Shown: positions 24,821 through 37,259 of the stretch, piece after piece
Numbering within the stretch: the first letter of the stretch is position 1
How the letters are laid out: each line of letters begins with the position of its first letter
Origin: Monomorium pharaonis
Lineage: Eukaryota > Arthropoda > Insecta > Hymenoptera > Formicidae
Length of the DNA stretch: 64,000 bases
Assembly (NCBI RefSeq): GCF_013373865.1
Contig: NC_050467.1
Location: forward strand, 6,138,001 to 6,202,000
Reading direction: 5' to 3'
Notes under the pieces: model-generated
Told to the model about the DNA's origin: nothing
What the model saw: the letters and a program-made list of their open reading frames with translations, nothing else
Databases searched by the model: none
Translations under genes and position numbers: made by a program

Positions 24821-26149
24821 ATGGAAATTCAAGAAGAATGTGCGAGTCAATCGATATCTACTGCAGTTTTGCCTATCAAATTCTCAAAATTTACACAAAC
24901 CGAGAAAAAAAGTTTTCGATTTGAATTGGATGAGGCTCTTGCAAGTCAATTAGGAAATATGAAAGTTAAAGAGGAATCTGCGAATCAATCGACATCTGTT
25001 GTAATTTTACCTACTAAATTCTCAAAGAGTATTCAAACTTCAACAAAAGGATTGCAAGTAGATAACCTCACGGATTTCAGAAATCTCAGAAATATAAAAG
25101 TTAAAGAGGAATTTGCGAATCAATCTTCTGCTGCAGTGTCACCTGACATTTTTTCAGAGAATTCTGTAGCACTTACACTTTCAAATTTCCAAGTACCAGG
25201 TAAAGTTCACTCGAAACAAAAATTTGAGATCAAGAAGCATCTGTCAGACTCAAAATCTGACAAAGACAGCATATCAGATCAATCGACAAATTATCAGAAC
25301 ACAAGAGACAGACGTCCAAAACATCCAATTAGCCATCCATCTACTCCAGACAATCAGTTGCAAGGAAAAAAGAAAATGAAAACTTATTGCTGTCGCTGCT
25401 TAGAATATTGCATATTTTCACTATTATCTATAATGCTGATAGCTATTGCTGCGATATTTTTGCATGAAAACGAAAATCACACCCATAGCAGTGATTTTGA
25501 GACCGTGATTATTGAATTGAAAAAACATATTTATGGTCAGGATAATGCTATACAATTATTAACTGAAGCTCTTCAACTTGACACACCTTCTTTTAGGGTG
25601 ATAGCCCTCGTTGGTAGTACAGGTGTTGGTAAATCGTACACGGTGGAGATAATAAAAAAGTATTTCCCGAGACCATACGCTATTCGTCAATATTACCCCC
25701 CGGTCGAGAATCTGAAGAAAATCAATTTTCTTTTCCTCCATCCAAATCTAATCATTCTGGAGAATCTGAAGGAAGACGATGCAACAAGCGTTGTGAACCA
25801 TATAAAAGAATTTGAAGATACCTATAAAAATCAGCTTATGACCATACTGGTCGTTTTCAACATTGAACGTATTGACAACGATTTTACCCGAAGAGTAAAT
25901 ATGTATGAAAGTCTCTACGCAATAGAGACTCCTTTTCTCAACGAACATATCAGTCACGTAATTATTCCTTATGAGTTTTTGAGCGAAGAAGTCTTGGAGA
26001 AATGCATTACAGACGCGATGAAAGCGAGCAATCTAATGCTGACAGATCATCAATTCTTTGATGTTAAATATAACCTGCTTCAAAGTAAAACTGGTTGTAA
26101 AGGTGCCTATGCCAAGGTTCAGGTGTTTGGTAGAGAGCACTCTTCATAA
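24821..26149 (+). CDS. Torsin-like AAA+ membrane protein
   Basis: One frame of 442 codons from the ATG at 24821, five codons after a stop. Residues 1-190 are Ser/Lys/Glu-rich with degenerate repeat units (VKEESANQS, VKEEFANQS). Residues about 196-214 form a single membrane segment after a Cys-rich stretch (CCRCLEYC). The rest is torsin-like: GQDNAIQLL, a Walker A GSTGVGKS at residues 265-272, a sensor-1-like Asn in VVFNIE, and a C-terminal GCK near 425 followed by AYAKV, where torsins carry their sensor-2 GCK. The Walker B strand reads LIILEN, without the usual Asp-Glu pair, so hydrolysis is doubtful. Torsins are ER and nuclear-envelope luminal ATPases; the topology here would place the domain in the lumen. 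It is not an ordinary torsin, because it has a long cytosolic N terminus. Confidence 0.7.
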   Translation: MEIQEECASQSISTAVLPIKFSKFTQTEKKSFRFELDEALASQLGNMKVKEESANQSTSVVILPTKFSKSIQTSTKGLQVDNLTDFRNLRNIKVKEEFANQSSAAVSPDIFSENSVALTLSNFQVPGKVHSKQKFEIKKHLSDSKSDKDSISDQSTNYQNTRDRRPKHPISHPSTPDNQLQGKKKMKTYCCRCLEYCIFSLLSIMLIAIAAIFLHENENHTHSSDFETVIIELKKHIYGQDNAIQLLTEALQLDTPSFRVIALVGSTGVGKSYTVEIIKKYFPRPYAIRQYYPPVENLKKINFLFLHPNLIILENLKEDDATSVVNHIKEFEDTYKNQLMTILVVFNIERIDNDFTRRVNMYESLYAIETPFLNEHISHVIIPYEFLSEEVLEKCITDAMKASNLMLTDHQFFDVKYNLLQSKTGCKGAYAKVQVFGREHSS

Positions 26150-28620
26150 ACAATATATAATTCCGTGTTTATAAAGACAAAAAGGCTGATCAATTTATTA
26201 TATTCTGTGCGACTGAAGTTATAAATACGTTCAACTGTACAGCGTATCTTTTCTCTCCATGTTTAATTATCTCGATTACAATATATTGTGATATTCTTAA
26301 AACTATCAATAGTTCCTATTGAATAAATATATTTTCTGAACATAAGTATTTTTCGAAATGCGTTTCCGCTTTGATTAATTTTAAATTATTGTCGATCGAT
26401 TTTGTTGATTTTTGAAACTAAGGAATAAATGATTTTGACAGTTTACGGAAAAAGACTCGAGCTGTTAGTTTCATCAGTGAAAGCCAGATTGGACACGAAT
26501 GTGACGTTCACGCTTCGTGAATTAGGACGCATAATGAAATATTTGTATGAATTTACTTCCGAATTGTAGACATTGAAGACGAATGGTGATTTTTGCGAGT
26601 GATGATATGTAATGTATTGTATTGTACCGTTTATGTCTGGTAAAACGCATAATCGCAATTATACGCTGTTAAGTGAACTCCACGTCAATGAAGACGGGAT
26701 TTTGAAACTCTTTGTGTAATTTTATTTGGGTTTATATTTGATTTGTAAGCGAGTATCAACTGTGATTGCATAGATTAAATAACATATGTATGCCGAAACT
26801 TATGTACGCGCGCGCGCGTTGCTACAATTAATCGCTCTGATATAACCAAAAAATCGCTCGATTGTATTTTTCCTTCTTTATTCTATAAGTAATTATTTCT
26901 AAGTTAGCATAAAAGAGTTATTTTTTAAGACATGAAAGTAAATTCTTTCGATTACATAATTGTCGTTCTAGCGGTCAAGAATAAGTTGAGGATAATTTAA
27001 TTATCAAATCTGAAAAAACATACTAAGATTTCACTTACAGCACCTTATTTATAGTACCTTATTAATATTGTAATTGTTATGAATATGATAAATTGAGTGT
27101 AATCATAATGAATTATATATAGTCTTTAATTTTTAATAAATATTCCGGATTATAAAATGGTTAGATTAATATGAAATGTCTCTTGCCACTTGAATTATTT
27201 GAAACGACATTGCTCAAGATATTTATCGCTTAATTTTTAATAACTATATGTAAATTTATATTACAGACAAATTAGAGTTATTGTTTTATACTTGTGACTT
27301 GTACATTTATACAAAAAAGAAGTAATTATATTAGAAACTTATTAACATGGCAATGTAAGCTAATGATATATAATTATTGAATAATTATAATAACTTTAAA
27401 ATACATTGTATAATATGATAGTTAAGCTTATATTAAGTAATGAATTATAATATTACATATATCATAAACAATTATAATATTATGTATATGAATATTTTGT
27501 ATTTAATGCAGCAGATTTAATATTTCTCTAGTTAAAAATTTTTGAAGTTAAAATTCATGAGAACATGTTAAAAGTGCACAGTTAATAATAACTCTAGCGA
27601 CTACATACAGTTAATGGTAGTTAATGATTCTTTTGGATGTTGGAAATTATACAGTCCATCGACAAATGCAAAAGTAAATTGAATATTTTGTAAATGACTT
27701 TGTACACATTAACATTTATTACTTTTATAATATACGAGATTATTTAACCATCAAGATTCGATGTTAACCTTTGTTACTTATTTCTCTCTTAATTGAACTA
27801 TTATCCGATTTTCTCGTAACGCAGCTTAAAACCGAATTAATCAGTGTTGGAATTATTACCACGCTGATGTTACGTCTATAGGGTAAGAAAGGTATTTCTC
27901 ATTTACTGCTTACGTACCGATATAACACAACTAATCAGAAGTTGCATTGAAAAATATAGTCTCACAAACAAAAACTTAAAACTACTTACAAAAAAATTTT
28001 TTGAGAATATTTTTAATTTATAACATTTAAAACATGTACATAACGCGCGCGCACACGCACACACACAAATGCAAAAATATCAGCGATGTTCTTCAAAATT
28101 TAGTTTAAAATTGTTTAAATTTTAATTTTTTTAATAATTTACCAAATTTCTTTAATATAAATAAGAATTAGTAACATTAACGTTATAATTTCTCTCTCAA
28201 CAATGTAATTGTTACCTAACATATTATACGTTGAGTAGGAAATTATAATCGATGTTATAAAATATCAACAAATACACGATAGGATTATTTTTTAATCCAA
28301 AGCAGTTTTTTAAAACGACCTGGATGAAAGATATGCATAAACTGAGGTCGGTAATATAGCGCATGTATTCTTTAGCTGTATTCTTTTAACATTAGATTTT
28401 GGCGTACAGTGTGCGATATGTGCATGTTAATAGTAGCCGAGAATTATTAAGTTTTATTATAGACATATTACAAATGCAATAAAATCTCTGCTTCAGTTTT
28501 TATTATGCTATAATGAAGATGCGTTCGGGAAGACGCTATTAATACTATCAGCATCAATCTTCATTGCTCATTAAAAATAGGACAAGGAAATAGACAATCT
28601 TAAAACATAGTTTTTTTTAC
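26150..28620. other. 3' flank of torsin-like gene 2
   Basis: AT-rich, no gene. Contains the first copy of the duplicated flank listed next, a CG run near 26810-26818 and a GC/AC microsatellite near 28043-28068. Confidence 0.6.
26240..27960 (+). repeat. Duplicated torsin 3' flank, copy A
   Basis: Matches 29580-31980 in the same order over several blocks: 26260-26340, 26370-26640 (including GGACGCATAAT), 26690-26960 and 27590-27960 (TTTGTAAATGACTTTGTACAC against a near copy at 31700). A further fragment of the third block is seen at 22235-22300 after gene 1. So the flank exists in at least three copies. Confidence 0.85.
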
Positions 28621-29140
28621 CGGAATATGTAATATTATAAATTAAATTAACTAGCAATTTAATATATTTTTGGTACTAACAAGCATCTATAAGATATACT
28701 CGCAGTAACCAATATTTGTATAAACAAATGGCATTTTTCAGGTTGTATGTATTCAAATACTTAATAGAAAATTTTTATTGCCGGCATGAATAATTTTTAA
28801 AATTAAAAATATGTATTATATATTTAATATTACATGTATGAGCCAACACTAAATTATTCGCGTGTATAATTAATCACCTGAATTTAAATTTATTTAAATT
28901 TAAACTTAAACTTAATAGAAAATTTTTATTGCTGTATATCTTAATGGTCAAATTGGTTAAGATTCCCTCATGGAATAATGGGAGATCCAAATCCTGTCTG
29001 AGGTATTATTTTTCCCAATAATTTCTTTACTGTTTTTTTGATGATTTAATTAAGATAACATCTTATAGATGCTTGCTAACAGCAAAATAATATTAAATTG
29101 CTCATTCAATTTAATTTGCATGATTACATATTGTAGGAAA
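28620..29140. repeat. Inverted-repeat element (foldback/MITE-like)
   Basis: Ends at 28636-28705 and 29060-29125 are inverted copies (AGCATCTATAAGAT against ATCTTATAGATGCTTGCTAA). The centre contains a tRNA-like stretch and a piece shared with 33430-33530. The adjoining 29150-29290 is an inverted copy of 33420-33560. The mosaic suggests nested insertions. Confidence 0.6.
28945..29008 (+). other. tRNA-like relic, possible SINE head
   Basis: GGTCAAATTGGTTAAGATTC followed 20 bases later by GATCCAAATCC resembles a pol III A box and B box at tRNA spacing. No cloverleaf could be closed, so it is probably a tRNA-derived repeat and not a functional tRNA. Confidence 0.3.
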
Positions 29141-29579
29141 AAGAACTATATTTTAAGAGTGACGAAGGTGTTAGTGCGCAGTATATGCTGGATTGCAAAA
29201 ATTGATGTGATTAAGTATATACACAAACATCTAGTGTTGGATCGTAAAGGCGATCATAAATATATATATATATTTCTGATTTCAAAAATTATTTGAATAA
29301 TAAAAATTTTCTATTATACAATTCAATAAAGTTAAAAGAAATCTGCTGAAAAATAAATTGTAAAAGTATCTATAAAAAGATATCTATAAAAATCTTACGT
29401 TAAAAGAAAGCATAGACCATTACTTATAAACAACCACAAATATTTTATCATAAAAAGAAAAAGACGAAATATAAAGACAAAAAATATATTTTTAAAAAGA
29501 TAAAAAACTAAATTGCTAATTATTATAATTTCTACGATTGAAATAACAAACAAATAAAGCCTGACTGTGCATAGTGCGT

Positions 29580-31980
29580 TTTTCCTCCGCATATGAAATA
29601 ATTTCGATTACAATGTATTGTGGTATTCTTAAAATCCTCGGTAAGTTCTACTGAGTAAATTTTTTTTTTCTGAGGATAAATATTTTTTGAAACATATTTT
29701 CGTGTTTGATTAATTAAACATTGTTGGTCGACCTTCTTATTGATTCGGTAAAATAATTTTGATTATGGAAGGCGATCGAGGCTACCAATTTCATCGGTGA
29801 AAGCCAACTTGGACATGAATATGACGTTCACGCTCTGTCGACTTGGACGCATAATAAACTGTTTGCACACATCTACTTCCGGATTGTAGATATCGAAGAC
29901 GAACGGTGATTTTTACGGGTGATGATGTGTAATGTGTCGTATTGCTATGTCCGGTGAAACGCGTAATTGGCATTCGGTTATATGCAAGCTACTCTCTAAA
30001 TCAGAATCAATGTATTATTTATTAAAAGATACTAAATAATATGATTTCAGTAATATACTTATAACTACATTAATCAGCGATATATGCATTGTCTTTCAGT
30101 GATAGCACTAATTACAGTTCGTAAATGGGAAATATCCCTTTTAACTACTGGAAAGTAGTGAATAATCACTAATTGCTATTGTAAATATTAAGCGTGGACC
30201 AAAAAAGAAATTATAAAAATTTTTATCCTGCACTGAGAAAAAACTAATTAATTCAACAAAATTTTTTTATTGCGGGCTGCAAACAAAAAATATATCCAGT
30301 ACAACAATATATGTTATTGCAATATAAATGCATAATTCAATCAACATCATTGCATTTGCATTAACAACAAATATTGTTATATTAAGTATATTTTTTGACA
30401 GCCCGCAACTAAACGTTTTGTTGAATCAATTTTTTTTTCTCTGTGTGTTTTTCATTATTTATTATCATTCAAATTACCATAGTATTACATTACTTATGAT
30501 ATAATTCTCTAAAATTTCTTCTCATGGTCCATAGTTACTAATGTACATAGTGATTTTTACTATAAAATTTTCCCTATGTACTAAAAGTTATAAGAACTAA
30601 AAATCAACTAAGATTTCACAATTCAGATTTAGAGAGCTGCTCTACGTGGATTAAGACTCTCAGTATATAATATTACAGACTTTGAAACTTTCTTTCCGTA
30701 ATTGCATTTGAAGTTATGTTCGATTTGTGAACGAGTAACTAACCGTGATTACGTACGTTAAATAACGATACGTTATGCCCAAACTGTAAACGTTACATTG
30801 TTACCATCAATCGTTCTTATGCAATCGAAAAGTCGCTTGATTGTATTTCTTTTTCTCTTTTAGCCTTTATAAGTAATTTTCTTCTAAATAAGTTAACGTG
30901 TTTTCCAAGACGTAAAATCATTTCCTTTGATTACATAATTATTATTTTAAAAAATAAGAATAAATTAGGAAAAAATTAATTGCCAAATTCTTGCAAAAAA
31001 ACTACTAAGATTTTATACGTAATATTTTATTCTACTTGTATTTTTATTTTTATAGAAATATGATATTCAAATTACGATTAGAATAAATTGCAATTAATTT
31101 TTATCTTATGAAGAAAATTTTTTAGAAACATTGTGATTTTTACATACGTATAAAAAGAAGTAATTAAAACACTCATTACATAGCAATAATGTAAGATAAT
31201 GTTTAAAAGCTTGAAAAATGGTATCGATATATTTATAATATCAAATAATATTATATAATATATGTATGTGATAATTAAAAAAAAATTAAATAATATATTA
31301 TAATTAATATATTATAATAATGTACATTATAAATTGTTACAAAATTATTGTTATTTTATAAATTGTTATAAAATTATATAATTTCTATGGTACTATGCAT
31401 ATATTTATATTATTATATTATAGAATTACAATATATTACAGAATTATAACATTATAACATTCTAATATTCTTACAGTATTAAACTGCTATAATGTTATAA
31501 TTGTTATAGCATATGATGTAAGAAGATTTATTACATATACATTTCTATAAATAAAAATTTTCAAACAAAGCGAGATGCGAGAAAGCGAAGAAAAGAAGTT
31601 AATAGTAATTTTAACGACTACCACATATAATTAATGATTCCCTTAGACGTTATAAATTGTGCAGCCGACCGATGAACGCGGAAGTGAGTTGAATCTTTTG
31701 TAAACGGCTTTGTACGCATTAACATCTACCAATACTTTTCTAACATATGAAATTATTTAATTATCAAAATTTTAATCTTTGTTACAACTTACTTGTTTCT
31801 CCCTTAATTAATCCATTACGCGGTTTCTTCGTGACGCAACTTAAAGAAGGATCGATCAATGTTAGAATTTTTGCCGTGACGTTACGTCTGCAAGGTAAAA
31901 AAAAGGGTACATATCTCTCATTTACCTCTTACGTGCGTCGATGAGATGTGACGTAACTAGTCAGAAGTTACGTTGAGTCC
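29580..31980 (+). repeat. Duplicated torsin 3' flank, copy B (no coding region)
   Basis: Collinear with 26240-27960 but about 0.7 kb longer; the MITE at 30231-30445 accounts for part of this. No torsin-like coding sequence precedes it, so this copy lost its gene or only the flank was duplicated. No frame is conserved between copies A and B, which argues against a hidden protein. Confidence 0.8.
30231..30445. mobile_element. MITE of the CACTGAGAAAA family, copy 1
   Basis: 215 bp with terminal inverted repeats of about 45 bp that begin CACTGAGAAAA, run through TTCAACAAAA and end at the word GCGGGCTG. No coding capacity. Two relatives lie at 39548-39752 and 45482-45700. Confidence 0.8.
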
Positions 31981-31999
31981 TGTAACACGCAAACACTAT

Positions 32000-33400
32000 G
32001 TGTATTACATCGCGGCACTTACAATCTGCCCTCTTTACTTCTCGAATGTCCCGTGACGGAAAATAGAAAGTCCACGTATGTGTGTGCTCACGAAAAAAAT
32101 CGCGCGATTAATTTAATCAACATCAATCTCGGCGCTCTTTCTCCCGCGGAAACCGCAAGACTGGTGAACGTTTTCCGTCTGTCGTATTAGAACTCAACTA
32201 GCCCTTTTTAACGATTTGTTAAGATTGACGACTCAACAATGACATCGAGCGCGAAAACCAACGCACGTGACTCCGTTTGTCACTGATATGTCGCCGAAGA
32301 TAAACGTGAATGTGAACACGACAATTTTCAGCTTGGTTACCGAGCATTATTTTTTACATCCGTTTTGAGGACACCGGATATTTCCTATGAAATGACGACA
32401 TTATCGATTAATGTCCGATTAAACTTTTATTACAACAGATAATCAAATTAAATTAATTCTCTTTGAGCACAATCACGTTTCATTAATTAACTGCCATCAA
32501 ATTTATGCAATTTATGCAAAGAAAATTGGTTGATTCTTTTTTTAAGCCGTTTCTTTAGCTCCATATTATTTAGCTCCATTTCTTTAGTTTGTGATATTTT
32601 TTATTTTGCAACATGTTAACGAACAATATTGTTGTCTTGCGTTAATATGCTATGTTTTATGAATCATATTTTAACTCTCTGTATTACATTTTTAGACACT
32701 TTTACACATAATTGTTTATTTTCATTTAAATTAACTTTTATTACGTTTGTAAATAAAAAAAAGTCTTCAATGACACATATTCTTTAACATCTCTAGAAAG
32801 TAGTATAATTGCTAATTTACAAAATTACATCTAAATTTATCACAATAATTTTTTTATAGGTAATTATGTGAAATGTGTGTAGAGCATTATTATTAAATTT
32901 GATGATTAATTTAATTGGAGATTTTGTTTCTTCAGTTTATAGCGTTTAAAATCTGACAATCGTATCGATACGCAGTGAAAAATTTAATAACTAATATGAA
33001 AATATTATTAGGCGTCAAGATTTGTTCCAATCGAAAACAGCACTTGTTTTTATTTTTTGTGTTAATTTCCATACTTAAAATTTATATACAGATGTTAACT
33101 AGTTGTATCTAACAAAATCAGAGACATGCAGGTTTCTATTTAAAAAATTCACAATTGTAAAACAAAATAATTTAAAAAAAAATACTTTTATAACTTAAAA
33201 TTGACATTTTAAACAGAAAAAATAGTTTAAGTATCGATTATTCAAAAAATTTGGATTATATTCTGTAATCTGAAAATAACGTGCAAGTAAAACTTTAAAT
33301 TTAAGCAATGGATTAAGCTAAAATGCAAAAAACATCGCTATCATATTTGCGTTGAAAACTGCATTTACAATATTCAAAAGTGTTTCTAGTAAATAGTTTT
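32000..33400. other. Spacer without recognised gene
   Basis: A GC-richer stretch at 31980-32340 has several CG dinucleotides and could be an old promoter of the duplicated unit. The rest is AT-rich. No exon is supported. Confidence 0.5.
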
Positions 33401-33414
33401 AATATCTAATAGAA

Positions 33415-33640
33415 AATTTTTATTACTATTTTAAATAATTTTTTAAATCCAAAATATATATATGTTTAATGTCGCCCGTACGAGTCAACACTAGATGTTC
33501 ACGTGTATAATTAATCACTTAAATTTACAATCACCAACGTATACTGCGCGCCGACAAATTCATCCGTTTTAAGACAATTTTTGGCCGGAATATGTAATAT
33601 TACAAATAAAATAGACTAGTTTTAAATTCTTATAATTCTA
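33415..33640. repeat. Dispersed repeat related to 28790-28880 and 29150-29290
   Basis: Shares GTGTATAATTAATCAC and flanking words with 28865-28880 in direct orientation, and matches 29150-29290 in inverted orientation (AACATCTAGTGTTG). GCCGGAATATGTAATATTAC also recurs near 28620. Confidence 0.65.
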
Positions 33641-33954
33641 TAGTAATGATAAATGCAGTTTAAAAGAAGTTTAACACGTAAATATTAATTTATAGCCCAT
33701 ACATATTTAAATATTATATTAACAAAAATGCATATTTTAAAACGCAAATGTTACGTATAACATAATTATATATACATATTAGTTTGTGACATAATACCGG
33801 AATTGTTATCTAGATGCCAAGGCTTTTTGTGGAGGGGGAAAAAACAGAAATTGCTATTAGTTCATAATGTTTCAAAGAATAAAAATGCGGTGATATTCAT
33901 GTTGAATCGTATGTGCATATAATAAAAGCACATTATCATACTTAGAGCAAACAT

Positions 33955-34407
33955 ATTTATCTGTAATATAATTGCGTCTGATTCACCTTCGACCAACCGG
34001 TTGAACTGGACGTCGGCGATCGGCAAGAAGGGACTGTCGGAACTGAATCGAATGTGCGTCAGAAGGTCGTTATGAAGCCGATAAAATCGGGCAGCCGTCC
34101 TGTATCGCGACGATGTTAATTGAGCATCTGTAAAAAGACGGGTAGACGACCAACTAAATGACGCAGTCTGCGAGTTCACCTTCGGAAACTTTTACGGAAA
34201 AGTTGGATTATATCCAATTACGCTTCGTGCATTGGGAACAAAAGCGAGGTCGCCTTCTTGTACCTCGAAGGATTCGTCGGCGAGACGATCCGCGAGGACA
34301 CGCTCGCTCGCGATTGGAAAAGAGTCAAGAGTGTTGGGGAGAAAGGGCGACTCACTGGAAATTATAAGAGAGCGATCAACCAGCAAGAGTGGGGCAGTCG
34401 CTTCCAA
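33955..34407 (-). other. Unassigned GC-richer segment with minus-strand frames
   Basis: Two overlapping minus-strand frames (33862-34179 and 34192-34407) both contain an S-(E/D)-S-P-F-L-P word. The composition is coding-like against the AT-rich surroundings. I do not recognise a family, no exon chain could be built, and a regulatory or relic origin is equally possible. Confidence 0.25.
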
Positions 34408-34439
34408 GTGAGCACCTGAGGCACTACGGATCGAAGTAC

Positions 34440-36020
34440 GTTCATATTATCATATAGGATCTCTCTAGGATAGTGCTTAAGACATAAATTTCCGCCACTT
34501 GGCGCGGTCCATCAAGAGGCAGATTAAGTAAGAGAGTAGAATTTTTTAAATTAATTTATATAAACGTATTTAGTATTTATTTTATTCTCAATCTGATTCA
34601 TTCTGTGAAGATTTCTTTCTAATATTTATTAAATAAAACCATTGTTTTAGTGGCTACATTTTAATATTTTTTCATTTACAAAAACATGAATAAAAATAAG
34701 AAAATTTTGATACATTAAAGGAATTGAAATAATAAGCAAGATTTTTATCTTAATTTGCTTCATCAAAATCTATAAATTGCTTTAGTTTAACGACTATAAC
34801 GCTTAACACGATAAAATCCTATACTAAAAATAAAGAAAAAATCAAATACAACTTGACGAAAATGTATAATTAAGAGTACATAATTTACACAATACCTATT
34901 ACATTTTAATGATTAATTTCATATTTTTATATTGGTTTTTATATTTCATGCTTTTATTTTTATTTCTGCGTTATTCGCGTAAGATGTAAAATATATCTTA
35001 GCTTTAGAAAAGAGAAAAGGGTGATATATGGTCCTTGTAGGTCGTTCGTAATATTCGTAATAGAATTGTAGTGATTATAGAATAATTTGTTTAATAATCT
35101 CCAGTTATGCAATGACGCTAATATGCTGCCAGTATACAAGAGTTGACATTTATTAAAGACATTAACACTTATATTTATGAACATTTTATAAGTTTTTTAA
35201 AAGTTATTAGCGTTAAATTATTTCCGTATTCTTTTCAAATTTAGGAATTACACAAATATTATTACACAAATATGTCTACACTTGACCGTTTTTTTGTTAT
35301 TTAATTTTTTCTTAGCTATTTAAATTTTGAGTTATATAAAATTGAACAATAGCATGGAATTTTGTTAATATAGTCTCTTAATCGCATTCAAACGTGTTTC
35401 AACAAGCTTAACACAGCTTGTTTCTCAAAGTTTTCATATCAAAATGGTTACTTGAGTTAATTTTGTAATTTGTATTACTAATCTGTAATTTACATGTCAT
35501 AAATTTTTAATACTGCAATCAATATACTAAAGAGATTATGTGTATTTGCATGTATTCTTGAAACATTTTGCAACATTGTCACATTTTCATAAATAACATC
35601 CTAAGTATTATATCGTATAATCTTGAATCGATTGAACATATTAGCGAATGGAAATATATGTATTTTAAGTTTTTAAATTAAAACATCAATTATTAACATT
35701 ATTTATTAGAGTTTTTGTACAAAAGGCAAGTAGGAGCGATCATAATATCACCTTCTCTGTTGTTAAATTCGCAGAGTAAAATGTATCTATCGGTTAAAAA
35801 TGTTGTACACGAAAATGTTTCACAATTAAAAATAAACTTTTGCATTTATCTTTATCCAAAAAAGAGATAAGGATACTGAATATTATCAAACTTTTGTTTG
35901 CAATTGTGAATCATTGAACAACGAAAACTGAGATATAAAAGTGTCGAGATATAAAATATCCTTAACACGAGAGCAACGGGTTATTGTACACTAAATTACA
36001 AATTTATAATTACAAATACT
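34440..36020. other. AT-rich spacer
   Basis: Nothing beyond short chance frames is seen. Confidence 0.6.
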
Positions 36021-36199
36021 TTTGTATAAGTGGAGCTGTCCTTTTTCATTGAAGGGTAGCTGGTGTGCGTTAAAAATATCAATATTAATCTTTTGGTCAT
36101 CTAAATCGCGAATTACATCACGCGAAAGGGTTGAACGTCGTAATTATACGGTAACAACAATAATGACATTGTCTGTGACGTCGGTATTGAGTTTCCCTA

Positions 36200-36571
36200 T
36201 CACGTACATCGGAATAATCTGTCGAATCGATTCACGCATCGCGAATTTAAATCGTCCGACAATCTTTGGTGCAGCTTGTCTCGTCCTTGCTCGCAAAGGT
36301 CGACGTTATTAAAGGTCGGGAATATGAAAGGCGACTCGGCGCCGATGCAAATCGTCATTTTCAAGGAAATTCGCGCGACGAAAAGGGCGCAGAATTTCGG
36401 CGTTTCGTTTAGAGACTGAGATTCAGGCCACGATAGAGGTCTGCAACCGATCGTAAACGCCGTGACATAATCGTCGTAACACACGATTACGGCGAGGGCA
36501 AGCACATATAACAAGTTACATGAGCGTCCCGTAATCTCTCGAGGCGGAGAGAAATAAAAACCTCCTCTCAT
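36200..36571 (-). other. Unassigned 123-codon frame
   Basis: A minus-strand frame with ATG at 36571 has a hydrophobic stretch (LLYVLALAVIVC) near its start and an ESPFIFP word resembling those at 33955-34407. No homologue is recognised. It might be a secreted-protein exon or chance in a CG-richer stretch (36020-36900). Confidence 0.2.
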
Positions 36572-36892
36572 AGACCCGTGATGAAAACGAAAGGCTGGAT
36601 ATATCGACGTGATGTAATCGACGTAACGTATTCTCGTATGAATAAAAAAAAAAAAGCTCTTACGCGCGCGATCGCCGACACTCGAGAGATGAAAGCTCGC
36701 GAATAGTAACGCCGATAAGTGGCACTTTCTACGCGGAAGAAGCCGGGGGTATATCTTTAACCGGCTCCATTATAATCACAATACAGCATAGCGCTTTGTG
36801 CGTGCTGTCGCGATTCATCAACGTAAGACGGACACGGATGCGAAACCGACGTAGCGTGAGATAGGCGCTCTCTACGACTCGACGGCCGCTTA

Positions 36893-37057
36893 GGGCCATG
36901 ACACACAAAGGACATAAACGGTAAAACTTAAATATTACGCGAATCAGCCAATCGCAGTCGAGAATTTAAGGCACAACGTAAGCGGCAGTTAAAGCCAAAC
37001 TGTTGATTTTCTTGCTGCTTAATACTTAAGTTTCCTTCTTGTGTGTCCGCCACGATC
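36893..37057. mobile_element. MITE with GACACACAA ends
   Basis: The left end (GACACACAAAGGACATAAAC, then AACTTAAATATTA) and the right end (TAATACTTAAGTTTCCTTCTTGTGTGTC) are inverted copies around a roughly 100-bp centre. No frame. The superfamily is not identified. Confidence 0.6.
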
Positions 37058-37259
37058 TCCACTTTTGTTTTTCTTTCGTGGATTTCTTAAAATATACGAC
37101 GTACGGCTCGTTAACACCATCGCGCACTTGCCGGCCCGGCCCGAAGCTTTTTATCTCGCTGACTTCATTCTTCGAAACGGTGACATAACTTTACGGATAT
37201 TACGTATTCTTTACATTGGAATTTTTGTAGGCCCCATTTGCGATACGTAAAGGCGATAT

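Larger units (their letters stand above)
22550..26340 (+). repeat. Tandem segmental duplication, copy 2
   Basis: Counterpart of 18360-22330, offset by roughly 4 kb. The upstream DNA aligns, exon 1 and the first part of exon 2 are broken, and the membrane and AAA+ domains are intact. Confidence 0.85.
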
